Source: an uncultured Eubacteriales bacterium
GTDB taxonomy: Bacteria; Bacillota; Clostridia; Peptostreptococcales; Anaerovoracaceae
Direction of reading: 5' to 3'
Assembly: GCA_902779185.1 (NCBI GenBank)
Contig: CACZAM010000008.1
Location: 1-52,728, forward strand
Length of the DNA stretch: 52,728 nt
A program made the position numbers and the translations under genes. The notes below the pieces were generated by a model, which had not been told where the DNA came from, did not search any database, and saw only the letters and a list, made by a program, of their open reading frames with translations. This document shows positions 35,678-44,836 of this stretch, in pieces (position 1 is the stretch's first letter; each line of letters starts with the position of its first letter).

Positions 35678-36381
35678 TGGAAAAGAAAAGTAAGCTCTCG
35701 ATACTGACAAACGGTATCATCAAGGAGAACCCTACGCTGGTGCTCCTGCTCGGAACTTGCCCGTTCCTCGCTACATCTTCATCGCTGATCAATGCGCTCG
35801 GAATGGGACTTTCGGCAACAGCCGTACTGATCTGTTCCAACATCGTTATTTCGATGCTGCGTAAAGTGATCCCTGACAAGGTCAGGATCCCTTGCTACAT
35901 CGTAGTAATCGCCGGTTTCGTAACACTGGTGCAGTTCGTGCTCCAGGCATACGCTCCGGACATCAATAAGGCACTGGGAGTATTTATCCCTCTGATCGTA
36001 GTAAACTGCATCATCCTCGGCCGTGCTGAGGCGTTTGCGAACAAGAACTCCGTGATCGATTCCGCGCTTGACGGTATCGGAATGGGTATCGGTTTCACAC
36101 TCGCTCTCGCAGCCATGGGAGCTATCAGAGAACTTCTGGGAACCGGCTGCCTCCTGGGCTTCACGATCATCCCTAACTTCTCGATCGGCTTCTTCAATCT
36201 CCCTCCTGGCGGATTCTTCGTATTCGGAGTGCTGATCGCGATAATGCAGGCTGCTACAAAGGGCAAGGCTCTCAAGGCAAAGGGATTCAGCTGCGGACTC
36301 TGCCCGATGTACAATTCGTGCAATACAGCTGAAGCCAATGAGGAAGTCGCAGCTGAGAAAAAGGCTGCTGCAGCAGTATAG
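35677..36381 (+). CDS. rnfE: Rnf complex subunit E
   Basis: The 234-residue membrane subunit has six helices. The signatures NPTLVLLLGTCPFLA and NCIILGRAEAFA match RnfE/NqrD. With RnfA it forms the antiparallel pair that holds a membrane [2Fe-2S] centre. It shares one base with the rnfG stop (TAATG). The C-terminus has a cysteine-bearing tail (CGLCPMYNSC) that is typical of clostridial RnfE. Confidence 0.95.
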   Translation: MEKKSKLSILTNGIIKENPTLVLLLGTCPFLATSSSLINALGMGLSATAVLICSNIVISMLRKVIPDKVRIPCYIVVIAGFVTLVQFVLQAYAPDINKALGVFIPLIVVNCIILGRAEAFANKNSVIDSALDGIGMGIGFTLALAAMGAIRELLGTGCLLGFTIIPNFSIGFFNLPPGGFFVFGVLIAIMQAATKGKALKAKGFSCGLCPMYNSCNTAEANEEVAAEKKAAAAV

Positions 36382-36395
36382 GAAGGAGGACAGAC

Positions 36396-36980
36396 ATGAT
36401 AGTAAACCTTATAGTCATCTTCATGGGAATAGTCCTCGTTAACAACTTCGTACTGTCCCAGTTCCTTGGAATCTGCTCTTTCCTCGGAGTATCAAACAAG
36501 ATGAGCTCATCCGTCGGAATGGGCGGCGCGGTAGTCTTCGTAATGGTTATCGCCGAACTCGTTACCTGGCCGGTAATGCAGCTCCTCAACAAATTCGAGA
36601 TCGGATATCTGCAGACTGTAGTATTCATTCTCGTAATCGCCGCCCTCGTACAGTTCGTTGAGATGTTCATGAAGAAGTACCTGCCTGCTCTTCAGAAGGC
36701 ACTCGGAATCTTCCTCCCGCTCATCACGACAAACTGCGCTATTCTCGGTGCAACGATCAATGCAATAAGTTATGGTTATTCCTACGTTGAGTCCGTAGTA
36801 TACGCTTTCGGAGCGGGCGTTGGCTACATGGTAGCGATGGTCCTCTTCGCAGGCATCCGTGAGGAGAAGCTGGCAAACATGGACGCTATCCCGACACCTT
36901 TCAAGGGCGTTGGAATCATCCTTGTTTCGGCTTCCATCATGGCGCTGTCATTCATGGGCTTCACCGGGATGTTCCAGTAA
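36396..36980 (+). CDS. rnfA: Rnf complex subunit A
   Basis: The 194-residue membrane subunit has six helices. FVLSQFLGICSFLGVS and TNCAILG, each with the cysteine that binds the shared intramembrane [2Fe-2S] cluster, match RnfA/NqrE. GGAGG lies 7 bp before the ATG. It follows rnfE by 14 bp. Confidence 0.95.
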   Translation: MIVNLIVIFMGIVLVNNFVLSQFLGICSFLGVSNKMSSSVGMGGAVVFVMVIAELVTWPVMQLLNKFEIGYLQTVVFILVIAALVQFVEMFMKKYLPALQKALGIFLPLITTNCAILGATINAISYGYSYVESVVYAFGAGVGYMVAMVLFAGIREEKLANMDAIPTPFKGVGIILVSASIMALSFMGFTGMFQ

Positions 36981-36992
36981 GGAGGTAAAAAG

Positions 36993-37889
36993 ATGAGTGG
37001 AGTAATGACACCAGTACTGTTAGTAGCAGTCATCGGTCTCGTCTGTTCCGGCCTTCTGGTATTCGCATCCAAGGTATTCCATGTAGCGGTAGACGAGAGA
37101 GTAACCCAGGTCAGAGAGGTGCTGCCTGGCGCCAACTGCGGCGGCTGCGGATTCGCAGGCTGCGACGACTATGCGGCAAACCTCGTAGCTGACGCAGAAC
37201 TGCCTTGCACAAAGTGCTCCCCGGGCGGAGCTGCAGTTGCGGCACAGATCGCCGAGATCCTCGGAAGATCGGCCGGAGCTACAGAGCCTCAGGTAGCGCA
37301 GGTCATGTGCAATGGTACATGCGAAGCATCCCGCACTGTACTCGAATGGCAGGGCATGCAGTCCTGCAAGGGAGCAAAGGGATGGTTTTCATCACCGAAC
37401 GCCTGCATGTTCGGATGCATCGGACTCGGCGACTGCGCAAATGCATGCCAGTTTGACGCTATCGGTGTTGTCGACGGTGTTGCGAAGGTCAACAGAGAAA
37501 ACTGCGTGGCTTGCGGCGCGTGCGTAGGCGTTTGCCCGCAGAAGATAATCAGGCTCGTACCGGAGAAGAATCAGGTACACGTTCTGTGCTCATCCACAGA
37601 CAAGGGCGCTGTTGCCCGCAAGAACTGCGACAATGCATGCATCGGCTGCATGAAGTGCACCACAGTCTGCAACTTCGACGCGATCCATGTTGAAGACAAC
37701 CTCGCGAGGATCGACGAAAGCAAGTGCAAGAGCTGCGGACTTTGCGCAGCTATCTGCCCTACAGGCGCGATCAACAGCTTCAAAAAGCTTCCTAAGAAGG
37801 AGCAGGCGGAGAAGGTCGCTGCCGCTAAGAAGGCAAAGGCCGCTGCCGCTAAGGAAGCGGAGAAAGCAAAGGCTGCTGCAAAGGCATAA
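36993..37889 (+). CDS. rnfB: Rnf complex subunit B (ferredoxin-like)
   Basis: The 298-residue subunit receives electrons from reduced ferredoxin. One N-terminal membrane helix is followed by the 4Fe domain ANCGGCGFAGCDDYA and several [4Fe-4S] ferredoxin motifs (CVACGACVGVCP, CIGCMKCTTVC, CKSCGLCAAICP). The C-terminus is a lysine/alanine-rich tail (AKKAKAAAAKEAEK), which varies among species. It ends the operon; a terminator follows 18 bp later. Confidence 0.95.
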   Translation: MSGVMTPVLLVAVIGLVCSGLLVFASKVFHVAVDERVTQVREVLPGANCGGCGFAGCDDYAANLVADAELPCTKCSPGGAAVAAQIAEILGRSAGATEPQVAQVMCNGTCEASRTVLEWQGMQSCKGAKGWFSSPNACMFGCIGLGDCANACQFDAIGVVDGVAKVNRENCVACGACVGVCPQKIIRLVPEKNQVHVLCSSTDKGAVARKNCDNACIGCMKCTTVCNFDAIHVEDNLARIDESKCKSCGLCAAICPTGAINSFKKLPKKEQAEKVAAAKKAKAAAAKEAEKAKAAAKA

Positions 37890-37906
37890 TGCAATAATGA
37901 TTCGTA

Positions 37907-37937
37907 AAAGCCTCGATCGAAGGATCGGGGCTTTTGT
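37907..37937 (+). terminator. Terminator of rnf operon
   Basis: A 12-bp stem (37907-37918/37923-37934, with G-T pairs) with loop GAAG ends in TTTTG. The -10-like TATAAT at 37947-37952 for the next gene follows directly. Confidence 0.8.
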
Positions 37938-38004
37938 AATTTGTAGTATAATATATCAAGACAGAGATCGGTGATAACTATAAAGGATCGTGGGAGGCTA
38001 AGAA

Positions 38005-39588
38005 ATGAAACGGTGTATCAGAAGGCTGCTGTCACTGATGATAATTTGTTCAATGACATTTGTTACACTTGGATTCGCCGCGTTCGCGTGGCCGGTCAGC
38101 GCTGCGTCAAAGCCTGCGCTTTCCAAGAAAACCGTGACTTTAAAAAAGGGTAAAACCACAACTATCAAGTTGAAAAATGCCAGGAAAAAGGTGGTCTGGA
38201 AGAGCAGCAACAGCAAGGTCGTAAAGGTGGTAAAGAAGAAAGGTAAATACCGCAGTACCGTTACGATCAAAGGCCTGAAGAAAGGTAAAGCAACTATCAC
38301 CGCAAAGTGCGGAAAAAAGACATATAAATGCAGGGTCACTGTTAAGTATACAAAGCCAAAGCCGGAGCCGCATCCGTCCCCTGAACCGGAGCCGGAGGAA
38401 AACATAGAAATACTTCCTCTGAGCGAATCATCGGAGGATCTGACGGCAAACTATACGCGGAACCCGGCGGGCAACAGTACTCCGGACGAAGCATTCTGCA
38501 GCGCGGTCACGGATTTCTCGATAGATCTGTTCAAAAGTATATCCGCCGCCACAGGCAGCAATGGCAGCATTCTTGTATCCCCTGATTCCGTTGAGACCGC
38601 ACTTGCCATGCTTGAGACCGGAGCGGCCGGAGACACTAAGACGGAAATGGAGGCAGTGCTGGGTGGGGGTATGGACCACGCCGAATTCTGCAGCTATCTT
38701 GCAGGGATGAATGACAGGCTTGCAAATTCGGATAAGATCATCTTTCAGCAGTCGAATTCCTTATGGGCAAGGAAAGGCCTGATGGATGTAAGCAACAGCT
38801 TTATTCAGCAGAATAAGGACTGGTTCGATTCCTGCTTCTATGTTGCTCCTTTCAACAATGAAACTGTAGGTGACATGAACAACTGGGTCTACAACAACAC
38901 CCGCAACATGATACGCAGTGTTATAGACCAGCTGTATGATGATGATCGGATGGTGCTGATAAATACAACGGTGTTCGAAGGGAAATGGGAAGTTCCGTTT
39001 GAATCCGTAACTGACGAAACATTTATCAACGCCGCAGGCACTAAAGAGAAGGCATCGATGCTCAACGAGCTTGGTTCCTGCAATTATTTTGAAATGAACG
39101 GCGCCAGATGCTTTGAACGCAGGTATAAAGGCGGTGAAATATCGTTTGTAGGAATCCTGCCTCCTGAGAATACGACGGCAGACGCGTTTGTTCAGGATAT
39201 GAGCGGGAGCGGATTCAGATCAGCGTGGAACAGCAGGACGCAGGAGCATGTTATGCTGACCATGCCTGAGTTCACATATGATTACGGCACGGAGCTCGGG
39301 CCGGTGCTGCAGGTTATGGGCATGAACAAAGCCTTTTCCACAGCGGCGGATTTCTCCGGGATGGGCAAGCCTTCAGTGATGGTTGACAGAGTCATTCATA
39401 AGACACACATTGAACTTGACAGGAACGGAACAAAGGCAGCGGCAGCAACTGCTGTGATCTCCAAGGCAAGCAGCGTATATATTGAGGCGCCGATAGAAAT
39501 CAGGATGGACAGACCGTTTGTCTACGCCTTAGTAGATACAGAAACAGGCATACCGCTGTTTATAGGTACCGTCAGAACGTTGAATTAA
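38005..39588 (+). CDS. Secreted serpin with N-terminal BIG2-like domain
   Basis: The 527-residue protein has a signal peptide (about 1-33), a lysine-rich BIG2-like immunoglobulin domain (about 37-112), a Pro/Glu linker (EPHPSPEPEPEE) and a complete serpin fold (about 160-527). The reactive loop hinge is NGTKAAAATAV near 474-484, followed by the loop and the serpin signature DRPFVYALVD. Serpins trap serine or cysteine proteases irreversibly. K takes the place of the usual Glu in the hinge, but the small residues needed for loop insertion are present, so it should be inhibitory. The target may be a host or neighbour protease. GGGAGG precedes the ATG. Confidence 0.92.
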   Translation: MKRCIRRLLSLMIICSMTFVTLGFAAFAWPVSAASKPALSKKTVTLKKGKTTTIKLKNARKKVVWKSSNSKVVKVVKKKGKYRSTVTIKGLKKGKATITAKCGKKTYKCRVTVKYTKPKPEPHPSPEPEPEENIEILPLSESSEDLTANYTRNPAGNSTPDEAFCSAVTDFSIDLFKSISAATGSNGSILVSPDSVETALAMLETGAAGDTKTEMEAVLGGGMDHAEFCSYLAGMNDRLANSDKIIFQQSNSLWARKGLMDVSNSFIQQNKDWFDSCFYVAPFNNETVGDMNNWVYNNTRNMIRSVIDQLYDDDRMVLINTTVFEGKWEVPFESVTDETFINAAGTKEKASMLNELGSCNYFEMNGARCFERRYKGGEISFVGILPPENTTADAFVQDMSGSGFRSAWNSRTQEHVMLTMPEFTYDYGTELGPVLQVMGMNKAFSTAADFSGMGKPSVMVDRVIHKTHIELDRNGTKAAAATAVISKASSVYIEAPIEIRMDRPFVYALVDTETGIPLFIGTVRTLN

Positions 39589-39643
39589 CAAGTCCTGAAA
39601 AAATAAACCAGGATCCGTATCCCGGGGAAATGACATACTCCCT

Positions 39644-40588
39644 TCAGCATACATTGCATCCGCAGGCAGGAATCACTCCTCCGTAACTTACACGGCAAAG
39701 CTTGCCTGACTTGCAGATATACAGATCATCGGACAGGATCTCATTTTCAGCGACTACCTCGCGGTTAGCGGAACGTACAAGATCTGCCAGCTGCTGAGGA
39801 TCCTGATCTTCGACTGCCATGATTATCAGCTCATGAACAGAAGACGGCAATACATAGAAGTCTCCGCCAAGCAGCTCATGTATGCGTTCGATTACACCGG
39901 GATAGAATATGGCGCCGGCACCCCAGAAGAATCTGGAGTTGGTGAGCACGAATGCCGGAACGGCACCCGCCGGCGTCCAGGAGGCCTTCGGATCAAGCAG
40001 ATTATTGCATTCCTCCGGCCGGCCGCATGCCGACTCAGCCAGATCCTGCAGGACTGCAGGAAAATTCTCTGCGGTATTCCTTATAGCTTTATCAAAGAGC
40101 TCATCCCTTGTCATTTCATAATCCTCCATAAGAGCATCAGTGATAACTGCACCGTATTCGCCGCTCCCCATTTCCGCAATATACACAAAGCCACAGCCTA
40201 ACTCTCTGTATGGAATGCCCTTCAGATAGCCCTTGTTCCTTCCCATGCTAAGCATACGAACTCTTAAGTTGCCCGGGTCCCTGAGCATATCAGAGGATTT
40301 CCTTGCGAGCCGGCGCGCCATGTCCATGCTGCGGACCGCTGCATCTACAGCATCGCGAGAGAGATCAGTGATCGGGGTTCCGTCTCTGTAGGCTTTATAA
40401 AAATCCTCAACATAGAATGTCGGTGCGCATCCCAGTCCGTCTTTTTTGAAAAGAACTCCATTCAGCATTCCCCGCTGAGCCTTATTTACCTTACGCTCCT
40501 CTATTTTCATGTCTTCCGCTCCGAATTCACACAGCGTATTCCGGCATTGGGTTACGAATTCTTTTTTAAAACTTTTAAGATCAAGCAT
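39644..40588 (-). CDS. DUF5688 family protein
   Basis: The 314-residue soluble protein has the features of DUF5688, common in Lachnospiraceae and related Clostridia: an N-terminal helical part, a middle with VRMLSMGRNKGYL and IPYRELGCGFVYI, and GAGAIFYPGVIERI then FYVLPSSVHELIIM. The C-terminus has a cysteine pair (CGCNVC). No function is known to me. AAGGAG lies before the ATG. It converges on the serpin gene. Confidence 0.75.
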   Translation of the reverse strand: MLDLKSFKKEFVTQCRNTLCEFGAEDMKIEERKVNKAQRGMLNGVLFKKDGLGCAPTFYVEDFYKAYRDGTPITDLSRDAVDAAVRSMDMARRLARKSSDMLRDPGNLRVRMLSMGRNKGYLKGIPYRELGCGFVYIAEMGSGEYGAVITDALMEDYEMTRDELFDKAIRNTAENFPAVLQDLAESACGRPEECNNLLDPKASWTPAGAVPAFVLTNSRFFWGAGAIFYPGVIERIHELLGGDFYVLPSSVHELIIMAVEDQDPQQLADLVRSANREVVAENEILSDDLYICKSGKLCRVSYGGVIPACGCNVC

Positions 40589-40876
40589 GTTATTACTCCT
40601 TTCCGATTATCCTGGTTTGATCCTGTGTTGTGCGCTCACAGTAGCCCTTAAGGGGCCTTAGTGTCAAATTGCAGAAAAGAACAGGTTTTAGCCGCTGACT
40701 GCAAGGTGTTGAAGCTGTTTTCGAACAGGAGCCGTGGGATTTATGCCGAAAATAAAGCTTAATATGTCGAAAAAAGATGCCGGAAATGGCCGGAGGACGA
40801 TGGAAGCCGTGCTTGAAGAAGGAAGCCTTTGTTTGTACAATATGAAACGAAGACTAACGCAAAGGAGATCTGTTTT
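40589..40876. other. Divergent intergenic region
   Basis: No gene is seen in these 288 bp between the DUF5688 gene and the ParB-like/PnrA-like gene. A plus-strand promoter lies at 40813-40841. A frame open from 40829 is an extension without a ribosome site. Confidence 0.5.
40813..40841 (+). promoter_or_regulatory. Promoter of ParB-like/PnrA-like fusion gene
   Basis: TTGAAG (40813-40818), a 17-bp spacer and TACAAT (40836-40841) lie 35 bp before the start codon. AAAGGAG follows at about 40860. Confidence 0.6.
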
Positions 40877-42934
40877 ATGATCGACGAATATATAAAGGCT
40901 CTTAAGGCCGGAGAAAAAGAGTATAAGGCAAGACTTGCAGCAGGTGAGTATCCCTATTTGCCTGCTCTTGATGACATCTGCCCTGATCACGAGACCATGC
41001 CTCAGAGAAATATGGGACTGTTTGAGATACCGGTAAATCTGATCAGAGGCACAAAGACCCGTGCAAGACAGAATTCATTTTCGCCTGATTTCATGCCGAT
41101 GCTAGACCCGGACTCAGAGTTTGCGGCTAAGTGGAGCAACCTTTACCAGGCACAGCTTAACGAGGGTTTCAACAGCCCCATCAAAGCATACGAATACCTG
41201 CACAGTTTTTATGTGCAGGAGGGAAACAAGCGTGTGTCAGTCAGCAGATTCCTTGACATGCCTTCAATAATGGCGGATGTTATCAGGATTGTTCCGCCGG
41301 CCGATGTAATGGCGAAGAATCCTGTTTATTCGGAATTCCTTGATTTTTACAGAGTTGCTCCGATATATGAGATCGTCTGTGAAGAACCCGGGTCTTACGC
41401 TGAAATCGCGGAGCTTCTGGGCAGAAGTATCGATGCGGACGCGGAGCCATGGCCTGATGAGCTCGTCCGTGAATTGAGATCTGCATACTGGCGTTTCTCC
41501 AAGGCGATCGGGACTCTGCAGGGAAAGATGCCGCCTATGGCTCTTGGCGATGCTTTTCTGGTATATTTGCGCGTTTTCACTGATGACGCGATGGCTGACC
41601 AGTCTGAAAAGGAAATAGAAAAGAAGCTCAGACGGATCCGCAGTGAGCTGGTGATCACGCATAACAAGGATAAGGTGTCACTTGTGGAATCATCAGAAGA
41701 AGCTGTAAATGCGGGAAGTCTTATAACGAAAGCTGAAAAACTCGTGACCGGGCCGGAATCACTGCTGAGCAAAGTGCTGCCGGCAGTGACCTATTCAAGG
41801 AAGAATCCACTGAAAGCTGCGTTTGTTTATGACAAGTGGCCTGAGAGCTCAAACTGGTTTTTTGATCACGAAGAGGGCCGTCGCTATCTTGAAAAAACAT
41901 ACGATGGAATAGTTGAAACAGAAATGTTTGTAATAGCCGAAGATGATCCGAAGGGCAGAGGCAGGATCTATGCTTCTTTCGATGACGCGGCAGAAGCGGC
42001 TGTTTTGTGGGGAGCAGATGTAGTGTTTACACCTTCGGTAAGGCAGGCGAACGATACACTGCGCGCGGCCATCAAATATGACAATGTCAAATTCCTCAAC
42101 TGCTCGATCAATCTGGCGCATCAGTCAGTGCGCACATACTTCGCGAAGCTCTACGAGGCTAAATTCCTGGCGGGCGTGGTGGCGGGTACGGCAGCAGCTG
42201 CTGACGGCTCACACAGGATCGGCTACTGCTCAGGAATGCCGGTTTACGGTACCATAGCCTGTATCAATGCTTTCGCTATCGGTGCCGCAATGGCCGACCC
42301 TAAAGTGAAGATCTACCTTGACTGGTCCACTAAGCAGGATGCCAACTGGTGGTGGGACATGGTGGATTCGGGGCTCCACGTGCTATCCGCCTTTGATTCA
42401 CTGCACAACACCGACGGAAGCAGCGCTTACGGAGTGTGTACTGTTGAAAGATGCGAACCTGGGCAGGGCAATGATCTGTCCGGCACATGCCTGATAACAA
42501 ATCTCGCCGCGCCTGTCTACAAATGGGGCAAGCTGTACGAGATCATCATCAGGACAATTATGGAGGGCACATACAGCTCCAGCGCGGTCGATAAAAAGGA
42601 CCGTGCAACAAACTATTGGTGGGGCATGATTTCGGGTGTAGTAGATATCGAATTGTCTGACGCCATTTCTCCTTACACGAAGAAACTGGTAGAAATACTG
42701 CGCCGCGATATTATCGGCGGCAATATCAATCCGTTTGACGGGGAACTCCGCAGCCAGGAGGGCGTGATAAGAAGAGAGGATGAAGCGCCTCTTACCAGCA
42801 TGGATGTGATCACGATGGACTGGCTGAACGAGAATGTCATCGGAGAGATCCCAAAGATAGACATACTGGATGATGAAGCCAGGGCGACTGTGAAATACAG
42901 CGGAGTGGAAAAATCGAAGACCGGAGCCAGGTAA
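40877..42934 (+). CDS. Cytosolic ParB-like / BMP (PnrA-like) fusion protein
   Basis: I place the start at ATG 40877 (MIDEYIKALKAGEKEY), 10 bp after AAAGGAG, giving 685 residues. Residues ~45-140 resemble a ParB/sulfiredoxin nucleotide-binding domain (IPVNLIRGTKTRAR, then EGNKRVSV at 115-122). A helical middle follows. Residues ~313-600 match the BMP/PnrA purine-nucleoside-binding fold (KAAFVYDKWP, AKFLAGVVAGTAAA, GYCSGMPVYG). Classic BMP proteins are exported lipoproteins, but this one has no signal peptide or lipobox, so it should sense a nucleoside-like ligand in the cytosol. It is followed 24 bp later by a metallophosphoesterase gene. Confidence 0.75.
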   Translation: MIDEYIKALKAGEKEYKARLAAGEYPYLPALDDICPDHETMPQRNMGLFEIPVNLIRGTKTRARQNSFSPDFMPMLDPDSEFAAKWSNLYQAQLNEGFNSPIKAYEYLHSFYVQEGNKRVSVSRFLDMPSIMADVIRIVPPADVMAKNPVYSEFLDFYRVAPIYEIVCEEPGSYAEIAELLGRSIDADAEPWPDELVRELRSAYWRFSKAIGTLQGKMPPMALGDAFLVYLRVFTDDAMADQSEKEIEKKLRRIRSELVITHNKDKVSLVESSEEAVNAGSLITKAEKLVTGPESLLSKVLPAVTYSRKNPLKAAFVYDKWPESSNWFFDHEEGRRYLEKTYDGIVETEMFVIAEDDPKGRGRIYASFDDAAEAAVLWGADVVFTPSVRQANDTLRAAIKYDNVKFLNCSINLAHQSVRTYFAKLYEAKFLAGVVAGTAAAADGSHRIGYCSGMPVYGTIACINAFAIGAAMADPKVKIYLDWSTKQDANWWWDMVDSGLHVLSAFDSLHNTDGSSAYGVCTVERCEPGQGNDLSGTCLITNLAAPVYKWGKLYEIIIRTIMEGTYSSSAVDKKDRATNYWWGMISGVVDIELSDAISPYTKKLVEILRRDIIGGNINPFDGELRSQEGVIRREDEAPLTSMDVITMDWLNENVIGEIPKIDILDDEARATVKYSGVEKSKTGAR

Positions 42935-42958
42935 CTGACGGCACATCATAACGACAGG

Positions 42959-43660
42959 ATGAAGATACTGCTTATCTCTGACACAGAAGAAAGATCCCTG
43001 TGGGACGACTGGACGGAAGCGACTGCCAGAAACCTGGCGGACGTCGAGCTTATACTGTCCGCAGGAGATCTGAAAGCTGAATACCTCGAATTTCTGGTAA
43101 CAATGCTCAATGTACCGCTCGTTTACGTACGCGGCAACCATGACGGGCGCTATGATGAAAGGCCACCGGAGGGCTGCGAAAATGCAGATGGAACAGTCGT
43201 AGAAATCGAGTGCGGAAGGGGATCCTCAGGGCAGAGGATACGGATACTCGGGCTCGGCGGTTCAATGCGCTATAACAGTGAGTCACCGGATATGTACACA
43301 GAGAATGAGATGGCGGAGCGCATCATAAAGGCAGAGCGAATCATCAGAAAGCGCAGGCTGGCCGGAGTGATAAAAAACATGGTGAAACCTGCTGCCGGCG
43401 ATATCAATAAAAAAAGAAACCCTGACTTTGACATCCTCCTGACACATGCGCCGTGCCGGGGCTATGGGGATATGGAAGACCTGCCTCACCGGGGTTTCGA
43501 ATGCTTTAATGATCTTCTGAATAAATACAGCCCGCAGCTTCATTGCTACGGGCATGTTCATCAGGAATACGGGCGAATAGACAGGCATCTCAGGCATCCG
43601 TCGGGTACGCTTCTCGTAAACGGCAGCGGCCATCAGATCATCGATTTCGGGAAGCCTTGA
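42959..43660 (+). CDS. Calcineurin-like metallophosphoesterase
   Basis: The 233-residue enzyme has most binuclear metal motifs: SDTEE at 7-11 (D in place, but E where His is usual), GD (AGDLK), GNHD (VRGNHDGRYD), THAP and GHVH. It likely cleaves a phosphoester or cyclic nucleotide; the substrate is unknown. It starts 24 bp after the BMP-like fusion gene, so the two may share a nucleotide-linked function. Its 3' end overlaps the convergent smpB gene by 23 bp. Confidence 0.85.
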   Translation: MKILLISDTEERSLWDDWTEATARNLADVELILSAGDLKAEYLEFLVTMLNVPLVYVRGNHDGRYDERPPEGCENADGTVVEIECGRGSSGQRIRILGLGGSMRYNSESPDMYTENEMAERIIKAERIIRKRRLAGVIKNMVKPAAGDINKKRNPDFDILLTHAPCRGYGDMEDLPHRGFECFNDLLNKYSPQLHCYGHVHQEYGRIDRHLRHPSGTLLVNGSGHQIIDFGKP

Positions 43661-44114
43661 TGGCTTTGTCCATCTTGCGCTCGGCATCGCGTTTAGCCTG
43701 GGCTTCGCGCTTGTCGTAATTCTTTTTGCCGCGAGCCAGTCCCAGCTCTATTTTGCACCTTCCGTTTTCATCGAGATAGACAGACAGCGGTATCAGGGTC
43801 AGTCCCTGCTGGGTCTTGACAATGCCGTACAGCTTGTTTATCTCTTTTTTGTGCATCAGAAGAGTGCGGACCCTGAGAGGGTCTACGTTATAGCGGTTCC
43901 CCTGTTCATAGGGCGCGATATGCATTCCTGTCAGCACAAGCTCGCCTTTGCTCGTGATCTTGGCGTAGCTCTCCTTGATGCTGCAGGAGCCCTTGCGTAT
44001 CGACTTTATCTCGGTACCGGTCAGCACGATTCCCGCCTCAAAGCGATCCTCAATGATATAATCGTGAAACGCTTTCTTGTTATTAGCTACTACTTTGCGT
44101 GAACGTTTTGCCAA
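43638..44114 (-). CDS. smpB: SsrA-binding protein SmpB
   Basis: The 158-residue protein binds tmRNA and brings it to stalled ribosomes. Family blocks are clear: NKKAFHDYIIEDRFEAGIVLTGTEIKSIR, SIKESYAKI, MHIAPYEQGN, and the basic C-terminal tail after KIELGLARGKKNYDKR. The start is TTG 44114, preceded by AAAGAG. It is last in a minus-strand run of pseudouridine synthase, signal peptidase I and smpB. The matching tmRNA gene starts at 52650. Confidence 0.97.
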   Translation of the reverse strand: MAKRSRKVVANNKKAFHDYIIEDRFEAGIVLTGTEIKSIRKGSCSIKESYAKITSKGELVLTGMHIAPYEQGNRYNVDPLRVRTLLMHKKEINKLYGIVKTQQGLTLIPLSVYLDENGRCKIELGLARGKKNYDKREAQAKRDAERKMDKAIKASRNR

Positions 44115-44132
44115 TTTTACTCTTTTCTGCCT

Positions 44133-44795
44133 TTAAAACTTCTTGATTTTGTTGAATGGGAACAGTCTTACAACGACTTTGCCCTTTATGTTCTCCGCCG
44201 GGACAACGCCGACTTCGCTTCTTCTCGAGTCTATGCTGCCCACGCGGTTGTCTCCCATGCAGAAGTACGTACCGTCAGGTACTTTGTAAGTTTCTCCTTC
44301 AGGCGGTATCTCAAACGCCGGAGTATAACCGTCCTTTAGATAGTCTTCGTAATAAGCTTCTCCGTTGATATACAGCTGATCGTCTTTGATCATTATTTCG
44401 TCGCCGGGAAGCCCTATCGCACGCTTGATGAGCAGTTTATCCTTGCCGTTGTCCTCGTTCACGAGTCCGCTCTGGAAGATTATGATATCACCGCGCTGAG
44501 GTGTGTTTTTCTTATACGCGAGTCTGTACATTATCATGTAGTCATTCTCGTGGAGAGTGTCTTCCATTGAAGTCTGTTTAACTATGGTAGGCCTTATGAA
44601 ATAGAGCACAGCGCCTGCCAGGCAGACGGCGATGATAACATCGACAAAAAGGCTCTTGATAAAGGTGCCGGCCTTCTGTCCTGTGGACTGCTCCACAGCA
44701 TGCTCTCCCTGTGCGGCACCGCTCCAGAAATCCTTGCGCTCTTCCTCACTGGTCCCTGACTTCAGATTGCTTGTCTTGTATCTGTCTGATCTCAT
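44133..44795 (-). CDS. lepB: Signal peptidase I
   Basis: The 220-residue enzyme removes signal peptides from exported proteins. One membrane helix (about 48-67) is followed by the catalytic Ser76 (QTSMEDTL), the general base Lys124 (LLIKRAIGLPGD) and the family box YFCMGDNRVGSIDSR. It has the single-helix SipS build of Gram-positive enzymes. It lies 18 bp before smpB. This window encodes several exported proteins that need it. Confidence 0.95.
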   Translation of the reverse strand: MRSDRYKTSNLKSGTSEEERKDFWSGAAQGEHAVEQSTGQKAGTFIKSLFVDVIIAVCLAGAVLYFIRPTIVKQTSMEDTLHENDYMIMYRLAYKKNTPQRGDIIIFQSGLVNEDNGKDKLLIKRAIGLPGDEIMIKDDQLYINGEAYYEDYLKDGYTPAFEIPPEGETYKVPDGTYFCMGDNRVGSIDSRRSEVGVVPAENIKGKVVVRLFPFNKIKKF

Positions 44796-44836
44796 ATCTT
44801 CTCTTTTCCTTTTTTATCAATTTGCGGGTGAGGCTT

